From UBA1723 sp045642085 (GTDB lineage: Bacteria > Bacteroidota > Bacteroidia > Bacteroidales > Paludibacteraceae): 64,000 bases of DNA. The DNA is taken from positions 1 to 64,000 of the forward strand of contig JAZUIF010000135.1 in assembly GCA_045642085.1 (NCBI GenBank), written 5' to 3'. The translations under genes and the position numbers were made by a program. Shown here one piece after another: positions 33,101-48,100 of this stretch; positions within the stretch are counted from its first letter, which is position 1; every line of letters starts with the position of its first letter. The notes under the pieces were generated by a model. It was not told where the DNA came from. It made no database searches and saw only the letters and a list, made by a program, of their open reading frames with translations.

Positions 33101-36100
33101 ATCCAAGACTTTGGTCATTGATCGCGAGTTGTTAAAGGCGTGTAATTATAATACATTCTTTGGTGTTCGTATCATTGGTAATAACGGACAGCGTTATGAG
33201 GCTTATAGAGGAGAAGAGTTAAATTGGCGACTTAGCGCAAGTGGCTTGTCGGCTACTGGTCTGTCTGGTTTTAATTCTCTTCCTGTATGTTGTGATGACT
33301 ATGGCAACAAGCATTATCGTGTCACATACTCTGGCTCAGGAACAATTACTTTTGCTGGCAAGAAGAATTATGATGCGGACTCAGATAATAGCAAAGGTGT
33401 ATATACTATAGCAGAAGGTGGACCAAACAGTTTTACTGTTTCTGCAGGTTCTGAATTGTTTGTATATGTAAAAGGAGATGAGGCTTATTGGTCAGTCAAC
33501 CCTCCAAGACCAAAGTTGATTATTAATGAGGAGGTATGCGACCCATGTAAGGATCCAAAACTTACTGCTATATTAACAGGAGTAAGTGATGTAGTGTTGA
33601 ATTCATTTGGAGCTCAGAGACCTCAGTTCAGATGGGAAGCTTCCAATAATAATACCACATGGACTACATTGAGTACAACTTCAGATGTGTTAGAAGGAGA
33701 GGATATTGCTCAGTATAGATATTTCCGTGTGTCTATTGACTTCGCATGTCAGGAGGTTACTGCATCATTCACAAAAAATAGCTGTGAGAATTATCCTAGT
33801 ATAGTTATTTCCGGACGACTAGACAAGTGTGGGGAGGATGCAAAAATCACATTGTCAAAAAAATATGTAAATGGACTAGATTGTTATGAGAAAGAGGAGA
33901 TTCAAGAGAGCCAGGATGGAGTCTCTTGGGTTACATCGGAGTTCTCTGGAATGAATGATACAGAGGTGACTCTTAAAAAAGTCACAGGTACATATTATAG
34001 ATATGCGTTGATATTAAAGAACAATAAGGCTGTTTTCTCTAATGTCCTTACTGCAAAAGAGATTGATGGAGTCAGCATTATTGCTGATTACGACAGAGCT
34101 AAAGTGTATAGTGCAGATAAAACGAAAGAATTAGTTCTTAATGTCACTACAAACATCACAGACAATCATGGCTATTGGGAAAAGTGGAATGAGACGACGG
34201 GTGTGTGGGAAGATGCAACCGGTTTGTCATCTGTGACAAATGGAGATAAAGAGAGTGCCACATATCTTATTACAGAGACAAGCGGAACTCTTAAATTCAG
34301 ATATTGGTCGGATAAGGTTTGTCAGGTATCAAATGAGTTGGAGATAGCCATTAATAATATCACCGCCAACTGTGCTAATGATGGATCTTTCTATATCTCT
34401 TTCAACGGACTTGGTAATAGTGGTCAGTTTGTGGCATCAAAGAGTGATGACCAACCATATATGTTTATCCGTCCACAAGATTCAAGATGTTATGACAACT
34501 TCCCAGCTGGAATGCATAATTCCCATGGATATAATGTTAGTACAGGAGCTGCAGCACCAAGTAACATACCTGCCGCAGATAAGGAGAAATATACATGGCT
34601 TGGAATACAAGATTGTGGACGTATAGGCAAGCCAGGTTTCCCTACATATAACGAAAGTGCGTTTGGAAGTAATACATATATGATTGCCAATCGCAATAAG
34701 TTGTTGTCGTTAGGTGCTCTTGATGATGTGTTATTGCCACCGACATATAATGATAACGACATGTATTATGTTTGGAGTCATGGTAGTGCTGATGGTGACT
34801 TTTATAATCCAAGTTCAACCCCTAGTGGTAGTGGTGAAGTAAATCCTGTCGGTATAAATAAAAGTGTGCCTAAGATTTATCCTATGTTAGGCATCCAGTA
34901 TCCAGGAGCCGTAAAGGATGGTACAACAGGAAAAATCTCAATAAGATTCTGGTATGCGTCTAATCCAGAGCATACAGCACAGAATGGAGCTTATTTTGGT
35001 TTCTTCTCAGACAGACACGGTAGTAAAGATACTGAGGCTAGCGGAGCTTTGATTTCCGAATTGAGATACAACCCATTCAAGAATGGAACATTAGTGTTCG
35101 AGGGAGATGCGGAGCATGATTCTCGCACATACAACATGGTTAATAATAATGAGTTGATGATAGGTAAGAATGATAACGACTGTCTGACTCATGTTTATGT
35201 TGAAGATGTAAAGCCAGGATGGTATACCATGACTGCGGAGTTCACAATGGATAATTGGATTACACAAAACAATTGTCCGGTGTTCTATCCAATGGTTCTG
35301 CCAGAGAACACTCATTCTGTTGTTGCCGTTGAGTATTTGATGACAGATATGGATGATCAGGTTGTCGAATTGCCGTCGACTCCTTCTGTCTGTGCCGACA
35401 AACAGTCAGCATGTCCTGGAGTAGGCGATAAGGATGGAGATGCAATAGGCTTGTTTGTAAAGGATATAGATAAGAATAAACTTTCTGACATAAGTATCAA
35501 ATGGTATGATGCTGCCGAACCAGGTAAAATAATTGGTAGTATTTCTAGTTTGGATCAGGTCGCAGGCAATGGTGTTGCTAGTGTTTATACACATTACCCT
35601 AATAAGGATGTCAACTATGTCACATACAATTGTGAGATCATAATGACAGATAAGAAGGGAGGAACATCAACATTCACAAATAGTGTAATCATCGGACGTG
35701 ATCCAAGATGTAGCAACTGTGTGGATATTGGTGGAGATATTGAGGATGTAGTTTATACTAAAGATAATGAGATTCGTATCTCATCTACATTCATGGATCT
35801 TCCTTTTGGTATCACATACGAGTGGCAGTGGAGTGATAAGCGTTATAAGCCAGACAGCCAGTGGACTCCTATCCAGGTTACAGGAGATGGAGCCAAGGGA
35901 GAATTGTCGAATGGTGGAGCTACATTGACACTAAGAAACATCACAGGTCAGGATATTGAGGAGCATCCATATATCCGTGTCGTTGTAAAGCAGGATTATC
36001 TTATTTATTGTGTATCTAATGCAATCAAACTTATTCCTGCGAAGAGTGAGTGTGGATGGTATCTTGAGGGTGTCACAATGATCAATCCTAAAGAGTATGA

Positions 36101-39100
36101 AGTTCCAGCAAACTCTAAATATCGTCTAGTATTCCATGTGCCAAACGATGAGACATGGAGTAAGCAGCAGCCTACGTTCATTAAACGTGATATTCAGACT
36201 GATGCTTCTGAAACTATCTCATGTACAGATAAGGATGCTAATGGCGACTGGTACTATGAGTTTGTTGCAACTTCTGATTATGAGTTGAAAATAACAGATT
36301 TCTGTACTTTGTCTGATTATATCACTGTTCGTGGTATTAAAGAGTGTCAGAGTCTTACTGGAGATGTAAAACGAGTTTGGTATGATGATTTTGGACAGTT
36401 TTATGGATGGGCAAGTCATGATTATCCTACAATTTCATTGAGAGGTGAGGATTATCATCTTGATAACAGTAATAAAATTAAATATCCAGATTTAGGATAC
36501 AACAACTATTCGCGTGTCATAGAGATTGATGGTAAGTTAAGTGAAGAGTCTCAATACAAATATACTTCGAGCACACTTGATTTGGCATTTGCTCCTGATA
36601 ATACAAAAGCAATCACTAACGCAGTCAAGTATCCTGATACAGATCCAAAATGGTGTTGGATTCAAGACGGATGGATGGATAGAAAATGGGTGGTAAGTCA
36701 TCAGGTTGCTGACGGCTACTATGCTATTGTCTATAATCCGATAATGGGATCATGTGCTAACTGGGCGTTTATGTCTGATGACCATACTCCGGACGATCAT
36801 GATCGCACTTCCATTAATCAGGGAAATAATGTTAAGGGAGGTATGTTGTTCATCAATATGCCACAGGCAGGAGGCTTGATTTATAAAGCATCGTTCAAAT
36901 CCGAATGTGAAAATGCAGTTGCCACTATTTCTTGTTATGTGGCTAATGCCAACCATCAGAGTACTGCTATTCCTTGTAGTGTTACTTTGAAAGTTACTGG
37001 TACAGAGAGTGAAAATTCTTACCGCTCTGGTAAAATTGTCGCTCGTTTGGCTGCTGAGAAAGATGCATATCAAACTAACCCTTGGACACATTTGACATTC
37101 CAGGTTAAATTGAAGCCTTCTAAAGATAATACACCTGATTCTAATGGTAAGTACACTTATTATTTCGAGATTCATTCAGACGCAGCTATATCTGAAAATG
37201 GTAATGACCTTCTTTTTGATGATATTGAAGTTTCTGTTTGTAATCCAGACGTTTCTATCTCTTCAGAGGATAGAGTGACTCATGAGAAGGAGATTGACTT
37301 ATGTGATCCAGATCCTGAGACATCACGCGTGTATGCAGTGCCAGAGGTTCCATACAACCACTTCTTTGCTGATCTAAGTACTATTGAAGTAGAGTGGCAG
37401 AAATGGACGGGAGGTATTGATCCAATCAATGGAGTTTGGGAACCTATATATAGAAGTAATGCTACTCAGGGTCGTGAAAAACGTACTAATGTGGCTGCTG
37501 GAGAAGATACATTTGTTTTCTTCTGCCCATTGAAAGAGATTGGCGACTATCGTCTACGTGTTATCGTTGCTGATAATAGTAACGATAATCATGTACTTGA
37601 CGATGTCTTGGGTTCAATCAGTAAGTACAATGATAAGCTAGATCCAGGAGACAACTGGCCTGAGATGAATTGTAATACTCTTTACGCTCATTCTAGTGAT
37701 TTCTGGGTTCATGTTCATCAACACAAGGATATTGACACTGTTAATATTTTTGCATGTCCTTCAGAGTCAGTTTTGCTTGAGAATGTTTTGCCTAAAGGCT
37801 ATGACTACGAGTTTACAGATGCTAAAGGCAAGATAATTAAGAGTGGACGTTCTACAGAAGAAAATGAGACTGTATCAGCGACTGTTACAAAGTCGAGTGT
37901 GTTTGATATTTACTATTTCAATGCTAGCCCAGGTTATATGGAGACAAATCTATCTCAGAAGATCTGTCCTCGTACGACTGTGTATATATTGAATGTGCCT
38001 CAGGAAGTGAAGATTGAATGTACTGTTCCATCTATAAGCTTAGCATGTCAGGCCGATTTCATGTCGGGAGCAGGAGCTACCCTTGATTTGGTTCCTCCTA
38101 CAATTCCTTTCTGTGTACCTGGTGCACAGACATCATTGAACGTAGTCCGTGTCACAAACGGAGGTGTTGATTACACTAGTCATGTTAAGAAAAATGGAGA
38201 CAAGTGGACGATTGAAGGAATCAAGAACAAAGGTGAGTACGAGTTCACATGGGAGGCTCATGCTTGGAAAAATGCAGGAGCAGATCCAGCTAAGGATCCA
38301 GCTAAAGACTTTGGTACTGTTACCTCTTCTTGTAAAGCTACGTTCGATTATTACGATTTGCCAAAAGTGACTGTATCTCATGAGGATGATCTTTGTCCGA
38401 AGAAAGATAATGAAGTGTCGGTAGTAGTCACTCCTTCTGCTGGAAACTATTCGTTCAACTATGTTGTTGGTGGAATCACTTATGCGGTGGAGAATGATGT
38501 TAAGAGTAAAGCTGACTCTAGCGTCGCCACATTCAATATTGCGTCTTGTGAGGAAACTGCTCCATTCAAAGTCATTGTTACAGATAATGAGACTCAATGT
38601 AAGGTGCAGATTGACACTGTGTTTGAAGTAAAGGGTAATACTGATATCACTTATATTAATCCACAAAATCCATTCGTGGTCAAAGGTGAGAATTGTAAGT
38701 TTGTCATTCCTGACTTTATCAATCCATCAGCTGCAGAGATCGCTAAATATGGAGAAGATAATTTGAAGCAGTATCTTACTGCTACAAGTGGATGCGGACT
38801 TAATGTTACATATACTCAGTCTCCAGAAAAAGGAGGTGAGTTTACTGAGGATTTGGTTGTTACAATCACAGCGACAAATGAGTGTGATAAATCAAAATCA
38901 ATAACATTTGAATTAAAGACAAACAAGCCTAATCCTTGGCCATCTGTCAGCTTTGCCGATGATAAGGTTTGTCCTAATTATAATCGTAAGGCTATTATAT
39001 CTGAGTGGAGTGAGTCTGATTATAATTTAGGCGTTACTCGTACTAAGTTTGGAGAGAGTACTTCAAAAGATGTTACTCCAGATATTACAATTAATGGAGA

Positions 39101-42100
39101 TGAGTTGACTTTCGAGCTTGAGTATGGTTATGATTATCAGATTACTATTAATCATATCCCAAGCGGATGTTCAATTACGACTGATTATACAGGAAAAATA
39201 CGTCCTGGTGATGATGTAAAGATTGTAGATAAAAGCCAGTTTGAATGTGAGTCGGGCGCAACTATAAAAGTAACCGGTCTTACAAAGAAAGATTCAAATG
39301 GTGATGACGTGATTGCATTCAAAAATGTAAACTGGCAGTACACTACGGATACTACTTCAAGTGGTGAAAAAATCCAGTATCCATGGAAGACACCAGCTGA
39401 CTCTGTATTCTCACTTGCAAATAAAGTGACAATTGATGCAAATACAAAATATTTTGTACGTACTCAAATTATACATGAAGGATGCTACTGGTATTCTCCA
39501 TGGCATGATGTGACTATAAATAAATATGGCTCATTCGGTGAAGTAGCTGGAAAGAAGGAGTGTGAAGAGACTACAGCAACATTTACACCAACAGATGGAG
39601 TCAATGTTTGTGATTTGTTCACTACTGGTAAGGTTAAATTCTATTATGCTGTAGACAATTATCAGTTTGTTGCAAATAAGAAGGATACGATAGAGATTAA
39701 GAATGAGGATCTTAATTCTTCGATTAAGTGTGTTGACAATAAGATTGTTGTCAGCCATTGGTTTACACGTGCTGACTGGCAAAGTGTAGTAGGAGCATCA
39801 AACACTGATCTTAAGGCATCTTATAAGATCATTGCTAAGATTAATGGTGATGATGACTGTGTCTCAAATATTGAGACCGCTCCGTTTGAGGTAGAATTCA
39901 ATAATAAATATCATATTGATGGACCTAGTGTCGTTTCTTCTTGTTCAAGAGACACATTTGTGTTGAGGGATGAGACAGAAAAACTATTTGATGAGAACGA
40001 TTACTCGGTGAAGTGGATGTACTCACTAGGAAACGGAACCTTCATAACAGATCAGACTGTTGAAGGTCGTGGATTAGGTAAGTATTCTCCAACTATCAGC
40101 AATAGCACTTCATTCTCTATTCATGCGTATGTGACTAATACTCACACAGGATGTATGTCTAAGTATGAAATGGCTGTGGAGAAACCAGTTGAGCCGATTT
40201 TATATATTAATAATGTTGTCGACGAGAAAACTCCAACAGAGATATCAATCTGTGAGGATGTCAATTTGAATGTGTCTGCTAAACTTCCAAGTGGTACTGA
40301 TGATATTATTGGTAAATATGAGTTCATTCAGTGGCAGAAATCTGATGATCTAAACGGAACATATACTGATATTGTAGGAGCTACGTCTAAGACATATTCT
40401 CCTGTATTTGATAAGTCGGGTACATATTATTTCAAGGCAATCGCTTACAATCTTAACAGCAATAAGGTTGGAAGTACACAATGTACAAAGAGCGTTATCC
40501 ATAAGGTTGTTGTAGCTGATAAACCAGAAATGGGATTGGTTGCTAATACAACTGAATCATGTGAAGAAAAGATCACAATTGAGTTTGAGTCATCTCTTTC
40601 ATCTTCATATCAGACTGAGTGGACAATCAATTCAAATCCAGTATCTGCCCCTGGCAATAAATATGAATTGACTGAACCTGGAACTTATGATTTGCATTTT
40701 GTGGCTAAGACAGCTTCAGGATGTAAATATGAGCGTGATGTGACATTCCGCATCAATAAGGCTCCTGAGTTTACTCTTACAGAAGATACAGCTTGCTCGC
40801 AGAAAGAACTTTATAAAAATGCGGGAAAGACACCTCTTGATGATGAGACAGCAGTGAAAGATATGGCAAATTTCGATGCTAATGGAACTCATGGATTTGC
40901 ATTCTACGATAAACGTATGGGTAATACGTTAAATTTGAGTAGTGCGTCTGGTAGCTCAGATGACGAGTCGGATTACAAACCATACGATTTGACTCCTGCA
41001 ACTACGAAATTTAAGGAGATTGTTTCATATATTGATTTCTTGTTGGCTTCAAAACAAATGAGTAAGGATGGTGAGCTTGTGTCATATTATTCATTGAATC
41101 ACGGACAGATTGCCAACAACCGTGGAGGAATCATCAGTGGTGAGACTGCTGAAGATAAGGTAGTCGCTAACCAGATCCAAGCTTTGTTGGTAGAAAAGTT
41201 TGGAAAAGACGAGATCGCAGCTGTGAACTGGTCAGTATATAATGATCTTACACCAGAGAAACCGAGTGTGTTCATAATGGTGAATGCACGTAGAAATGGC
41301 AAGTATAAAGATGAGTTGACTTGTGTTAAACTAGTTAGAGTTAATGAGTCTTCTATTCTAGACGGTCATGGCGTCGGAATAAAAGAGTCTCAGAAGGAAG
41401 GTTGGTACTTGTTCGGTACTTTGAATACGGTAGAGCAGGATGGCCCATATACAGATGGTTATATTTCCGATGCTGAGTATGCAAGACGTATGTATGATCC
41501 AGCACAAATGCCACCTGTTAAAAATGATCACAGAGGTTTCGCAGTCTCTGCAAATGTCTCTAACAAAACTGCTGATGATTATTTCGATTATGTATGGGAA
41601 AATGAATCAGGTAAGACATGGGGTTCTGCTGGAAGCAATACTGCATATATCTTCTCTGACATATGTGAAGGAACACTTCCTTATACAGTGACAGTAGTTA
41701 ACAGACGTACATTGTGTCATACTACAAAGACTGCAAATCTTCCAGTCAAATTGGGTGATTTGACAATTAAAGATGCCAAGGGTGGAGTATATGGAGTTGT
41801 CGGAAAGGATCAAGCTTTGTCGTCTTCTGCAAAGGAGATTGGAGAGATTGAAGCTACTATGGCTGCAGGATGTTCGGTGACTGCTCCTGATTATACTCCT
41901 GAGTTGACTGCAAACCTAGTATGTGAAGGCACAAATATCGTCGGTACTCCTACATGGATCCAGTCGCCTGCTGCAGGTACAACTGTTGCGAATGGTTCTC
42001 GTATCACATTCACAGTTAAATTCAATACTGAATCAGGATGTGAAGTAGAGAAGAAGGTCGACGGATATTATACAATAAAAGTGCCAGACGCTATGACAAT

Positions 42101-45100
42101 CAGCAGTGTCGATAATGCTAGTGTCTGCAAAGGCAATAAACATTCTGTTTCATTCTCAACTAGTGATGGATCAAAAATCACTAGTGTTGTTGGAGATATG
42201 CCATCTGGTGTGACTCTTTCTCCATCTGGAAGTTCGTCAACATTTGGATTTGATGCTCCTGCTGGAGTTTATAAATTGAATGTTGTCAATAATGTAGGAT
42301 GTAAGGCTGATGTCAATTTCACGATTACTGAGATTGAGGTGCCAACACCAGAGATCAGCTTTACTGCTGTTTGTGATGATCAGACAGTCGATCTTGCAGT
42401 TAAGAATCCTGATAATGATAAATATACTTATTCTTGGAGTTTGATTTCTCCAACTACAGCCGCTAATCCAAGTGTCACTGGACTAGATAAGAGGGCTGAT
42501 GGCAATACATACAGATTGACTGCAACTACTAAATCAGGTTTGACATGTTCAAATTACAATGATATAGTAGTCACATTTAAGAAGAAACCGGTGTTGAACT
42601 GGCCTTCAACTGATACTTTGAATGGAAATGTCAATGTGTGTCCAATCGAAACAGGAACTTACCCACTTAGTGTAGAGGCAAGCAATGTTGAGGCTGGAGC
42701 TTCATACGCATGGAGCATAACTGGAGGATCTCTTGACAAAAACAATGTGGCTGATGTCAACCTGACACCTAATAACAGATGTTCTGGTGATGTGACATAT
42801 AAGGTTTCAGTCGACAATAAAAATGGATGTGCCACAACTTTAAGTGGTTCGTTCACAATCAAGACTCCGGATTTGACATTTGAATGGCCATCAAGTAAGA
42901 ACTCGATGGAATTGACAAGCAAGGATTGTAAATTCTTGGTTCCTAATTTCATTGACTCTATACAAAATAACCCAGCTTATAATAAGGCTGTATCTTCATG
43001 TGGTAATCCAATTACATATACACAGGATGTAGAGGCTGGTTCGCCAATACCAGCAAATATAGTCGTTACGATCACAGCGACTGATCTATGCCATACTGAG
43101 GGAGTTAATGTAGATTTGACTGTCCCTTCTCCATTGCTTATCGACGTAGAGTCTGATTCTGTCACATGTTATGGATACAATGATGGTACTGTTTCAATAA
43201 CTACTCTTTTGGGTGGTAAAGCAGAATACAAATATTCATACAAGAAGGCTGATGATACAGAATTTACTTCTCTAAGTGTATTGACTAAGTCTGGTCTTGT
43301 CGCTGGAAACTATGAGTTGAAAGTTGAAGATGCTAACGGTTGTCATGATCAGAAGAATGTGACTGTTTATCAGCCAGCAGAGTTGAAGCTTACAGCCAAT
43401 CCTACAAACGCAGTATGTAATGGTGGTGATGGAAAGATTACGGTATCTGCCACTGGTGGAAACAAGGGTAAATATACATTCTTGTATGGCACTGCTTCTG
43501 ATGCTATCAACGATGCGTTTACTTCAGAGACTCCATTAAAGGCAAATACATATTATGTAAAGGTTGTGGATTCTAAGGGTTGTGAGACTATCCCACAGAC
43601 CATAAAGATTAAACAGCCAGATGCATTCGATAAAGGTTCGATCGCTTCTACTGGAGAAACTATCTGTAAGGGTACGGAAGCATCCATTATTACAGGTACT
43701 CCAGCAAAATCTATAGAAGGAGCTACAATATCTTATCAGTGGAAGTTGAATGGAGAGGATATTTCAGGAGCAACTGGAGTTTCTTATAAGCCAGAGGTGA
43801 CTGCACCTGGAACTTATGTTTATACTCGTGTTGCCAAGGACGACAAGTGTAATACAGATACTGTAGCAAGTGCAGGAAAATGGATTTTGGTTATCAACGA
43901 TAATCCAGTTCCAACATTGTCAGTGCCTGATAATGTCTGTGCAAACAAAGATGGTAAGTATAAGATATCTGTATCAGTAGCTGATCAGGAAGGAACTTAT
44001 ACATATAGCCATTCATTCACTAATGTCACAGTCGACGGAACAGACACATTCTTGGTTGCTGCAAACAAGTGTAGTGGTAGATTGACTTATTCTGTCGAGG
44101 TGACTAATAATGAGACTCATTGTAAAGGAAATGATACTAAATTCTTCGATATCACTCCTACTACAATAGCATTTAATGATGCTGCAAAAGAGGCTGCTAA
44201 AACACCGATTGCAGCTAAACCTGAAGGTTCTTGTAAGTTTGTCATCCCTGCTTTGACAGACGCTGCTTATGCAACAATCATTAATGGAGTATCCGGTTCA
44301 TGTTCGGTTGGATCTATAGAATACTCAATTAAGGAATTTGAGGAAGGTGATGTGATGGCAGGCAATGTAGAGATGACCATTGTCGCTACAGATGGATGTG
44401 CGTCGGATGAGATTAAGGTTACAGTAGAGTTGCCAAAGCAGTTGATTCTTGATGCAATTCCTGAGATGACACCAATCTGTAAGAGTGCGGAGACTACCAT
44501 TTCTCTAAATGCTACTGGTGGATCTGGCAATTACACATTTAAGTTGGAATCTTCGTCAGTTACACCTTCCGGAATTACGATAGATGGTAATGTGGCGAAG
44601 AATGTTAAGGGTGGAACATATAAGTTCTCTGCAACAGATAAAGTTACAGGATGTGTTTCTAATGAGTCAAGCATTACAGTTAAAAATTACAGTGATTTTG
44701 AAATTGCTCCTGCTCTTGATAGAGAAAGCCAAGTTATTTGTTCAGAAGAAACTCCTGGAAAAGTGACTGTGCAGAATGCTAAATCTTATAATGATAGTGA
44801 GGTTAAGTATCAGTGGTATAGCGAATCAGTAAGTGAAAGCAACAAACTTTCTAACACTACTTCTGAGTTTACTCCGGCTAAACTTACATCTGGAGATGTT
44901 AGAATCTTCAGATATGCGGTAGTCGTTACAGATCAGTGTAGTGAGAAGCCAGTTACACTTTGGCACTCAGTCACTGTCAATCCACTTCCTGTAGTTAAAT
45001 TGACTGCAGAAAGTGCATGTATGTCGACTGCATTTACGGCTGAAGTCACTAATTTGGCAGGTGATCATATATTCCATTGGAGTGAGACAGGCACTGATGA

Positions 45101-48100
45101 TTCGTACACAGCAGGAATCGCAACTATGCCGCTTACTCTTTCTGCTTCTGAGCTTAGTAAGTCGGCCACTTATTATGTGAAGGCTGAGAATAAGGCTACA
45201 CATTGTGTTGGAAAGCCATTCGGACCAGTTGAAGCTACAGTTTACCGCACACCAAATATCACATTGGGGTCAACTTCGACTCTATGTCCTAAATCAGATG
45301 TGGTTATTCCTGTAAATTCAATTGTAGGAGAAATTGAAAGTATCTCAGCAAATGGAACACCACTAGCATATACACATGATAAGACAGCTAAGACAATCAC
45401 ACTTCCTAAAATCACTGAGAATACAACATATTCGATTGTGGTTAAGAATGGAGACAAGTGTGATCCAATCACAGTGCCTGTGACTATACCTGTTTATGCT
45501 TACCCAGAGTTTAGTGTGTCTGATTGGGCTCCTATCTGTCAGGGTACAACAATGACTGTTTTGCCATCTGTGACTGTAACTGACTGGCACGATAATCCAG
45601 AGGATGCAAGTCTACGTACAGCTAAGTGGTATAAAGATGATAAAACTACAGAACTTTCGGCATCTGAGATTAAGAATCTAGCTGCAAATACATATCAATT
45701 TGTTTACAAAGTGGTGAACGGATGTGGATTGGAGAAAAGTCTTCCTGTTAAATTTGTGATTAATGCTAATCCTGTGTTGACCGCAACTATTCCATCTGGT
45801 AAAGAAAGTGTGTGTGGAAACCAAGGTGAAATCAACGTTTCTGCAACTGGAGGTGATGGTTCTTATACTTATTATAATAATGGAGCTGTCGCAACTGTCG
45901 CATATGGAAAAATATCTAATTTGGAGCCGACTACATACACATTGTATGTGATTGATGGAAAATCTTGTAAATCAGAAGAAAAAACGGTTACAATTGGATC
46001 TAATGCAAGTTTCAATGGTGGTAAATTGAAGGAAATTGCACCATTCTGTGAAAATGCAGAAAATGTTGATACTAAAATTGAGTTCGCTGAAAAACCTACT
46101 GGTGGATCTGGAAATTACACTTATAAATGGAAGAATAATAATATTGATGTATCAGGAGCTACGAATGAAAGTTATACTGCCAATCTAAAATCGGGAGAAA
46201 AATATATTCCAGGTATTCATACATATTCAGTGACTGTTACTGATCAAAATAATGGATGTGGTACTATCACTCATACTATTAACATTGTAGTTAAGCCACA
46301 GCCAAAAGTGACACTTACTGCTTCTGCTGCTAAGAGTTGTAATGAAAATATCACATTCACGGCTGAGGCAAGTGGAGCAAATAGTGGTGTGGCATATGAG
46401 TATAAGTGGAGCGACTCGGTATCTGGAGATATCAATTGGAATTCTATTGTCGCTAATGAGATTAATACTAGAACTGCAATTTACTCTCCTACATCTAAGG
46501 ATAGCGTACATTATACTTGGAATGTAAAAGTTATTGCCGACGGATGTGAGAGTGATGCTGCTAAGGCTTCTGGTATTATATACAAAAAACCAGTGCTAGG
46601 CAAGTTTACATTGCCAGAGAATACTTGTGCTAATCAAAACTCGTTCGGTGTGACTGCGACTACAGCCGGTGGTTATACATCTAACGGCTTGATATATTCA
46701 TGGGGTGATGATGCTGTAGCGTCTTCAAGTGATGAAGGTACTGTCCCTAGAAAAGAAGCTTTGAAATGTGGTGGTGATTATAAGGTCTCTGCAAGAGTTC
46801 AGAATGTTGAGAGTGGATGTTGGAGTAGTACTAAGGATACTACATTCACAACTTCAATCCCTGCTCCGACAATCAAACCAGAGAATGAGATCTCTGCTAT
46901 CACTCTATATGGTGGTCAATATTGTGAATTCCCAGTGCCTCTGGATTCAATTAGAAAGATTGTCGACTTCAAGACTTCGTGTGGATTGCCTGCTGTCAAT
47001 TGGGCTTACACTATTGATGGTGCACCTGTCACAACAGAAACAAGAATCGACGTTGATAAGAGCGTTAAGGTAACTGCTTCTGATGGATGTCAGTCTGTCA
47101 CTACAACTGTAAAACTTAAGACTCCTGCCGCATTGGTATGGAAGGCAGAACCAGAAGTTGTCGATGTCACTTGTAAGGGAGCTGACAATGGTAAGATTAC
47201 ATTGTCTGTTGATGGCGGAACTATACCTTATCAATACGCAAATGTGGTAGTTGATGTATATGGTTCAGGATGGCAGGATGGAAATGTGTTTGACAATTTG
47301 AGCCCTGCCGTATATCCAGTCTATGTAAGAGATCTTAATGGATGTGTGATTAATAAGAATGTAGAAGTTAAAGAGCCTAAGGCAGCATTGACGGCTACTA
47401 TTTCTGGTTCAGCTACAGTATGTAAGGAAGCGACAGCTCCAGTTAAAGTCGTTGTGTCTGGTGGTACAGCTCCTTATACAGTTAAGGTAGGTGGTAAGAC
47501 TCAAACAGATGTTGCAGAAAATGCAGAAGTCATATTTGATTTGCCTGCAAGTGCGACTCCATACACTGCTGAAATTACAGATGCTAAAGAGTGTAATTAT
47601 ACTACAACTTCATCTGTCCTTATCCGCGAGTATACAGGTTTGAAGACACCAACAGCTTCGTTTGCTGCTCTTTCACAGACAATTTGTCAGGGTGAGACAA
47701 AGAATCAGATCTCTGTAAATGCAGAATCAAATTCGTCGGCTACACCTTTGACATATACTTGGGTTAAGAGTTGGACAGATAAAGAGGGAGATAAGAATGA
47801 GACATTGTCTAACACAACATCTACTTATACACCAACAGAGAATGATCCCGGAAAGTACACTTATAAGGTTTCTATTTATGACGCATGTACTAAATCCGAC
47901 TATCCTGTTGCTGGCGAATATGTCTTGACTATCAATAAGAAGCCAACTGTTGCAATAAGTGTCCCTGATGGAAATAATTGTGATGGTAGTGATCTTAAGT
48001 TGTCGGCAGAGACAAATAAGGAAGGTGATGAAGATTATAAGTATGAGTGGAATGAAACTTCCGCTTCTGCCACTATCTTGTCGACTGATGACAGCTTGGT

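Noticed and set aside
38133..38666. Minus-strand frame of 177 codons
   Set aside because: It lies inside the giant plus-strand gene and reads as low-complexity shadow sequence.
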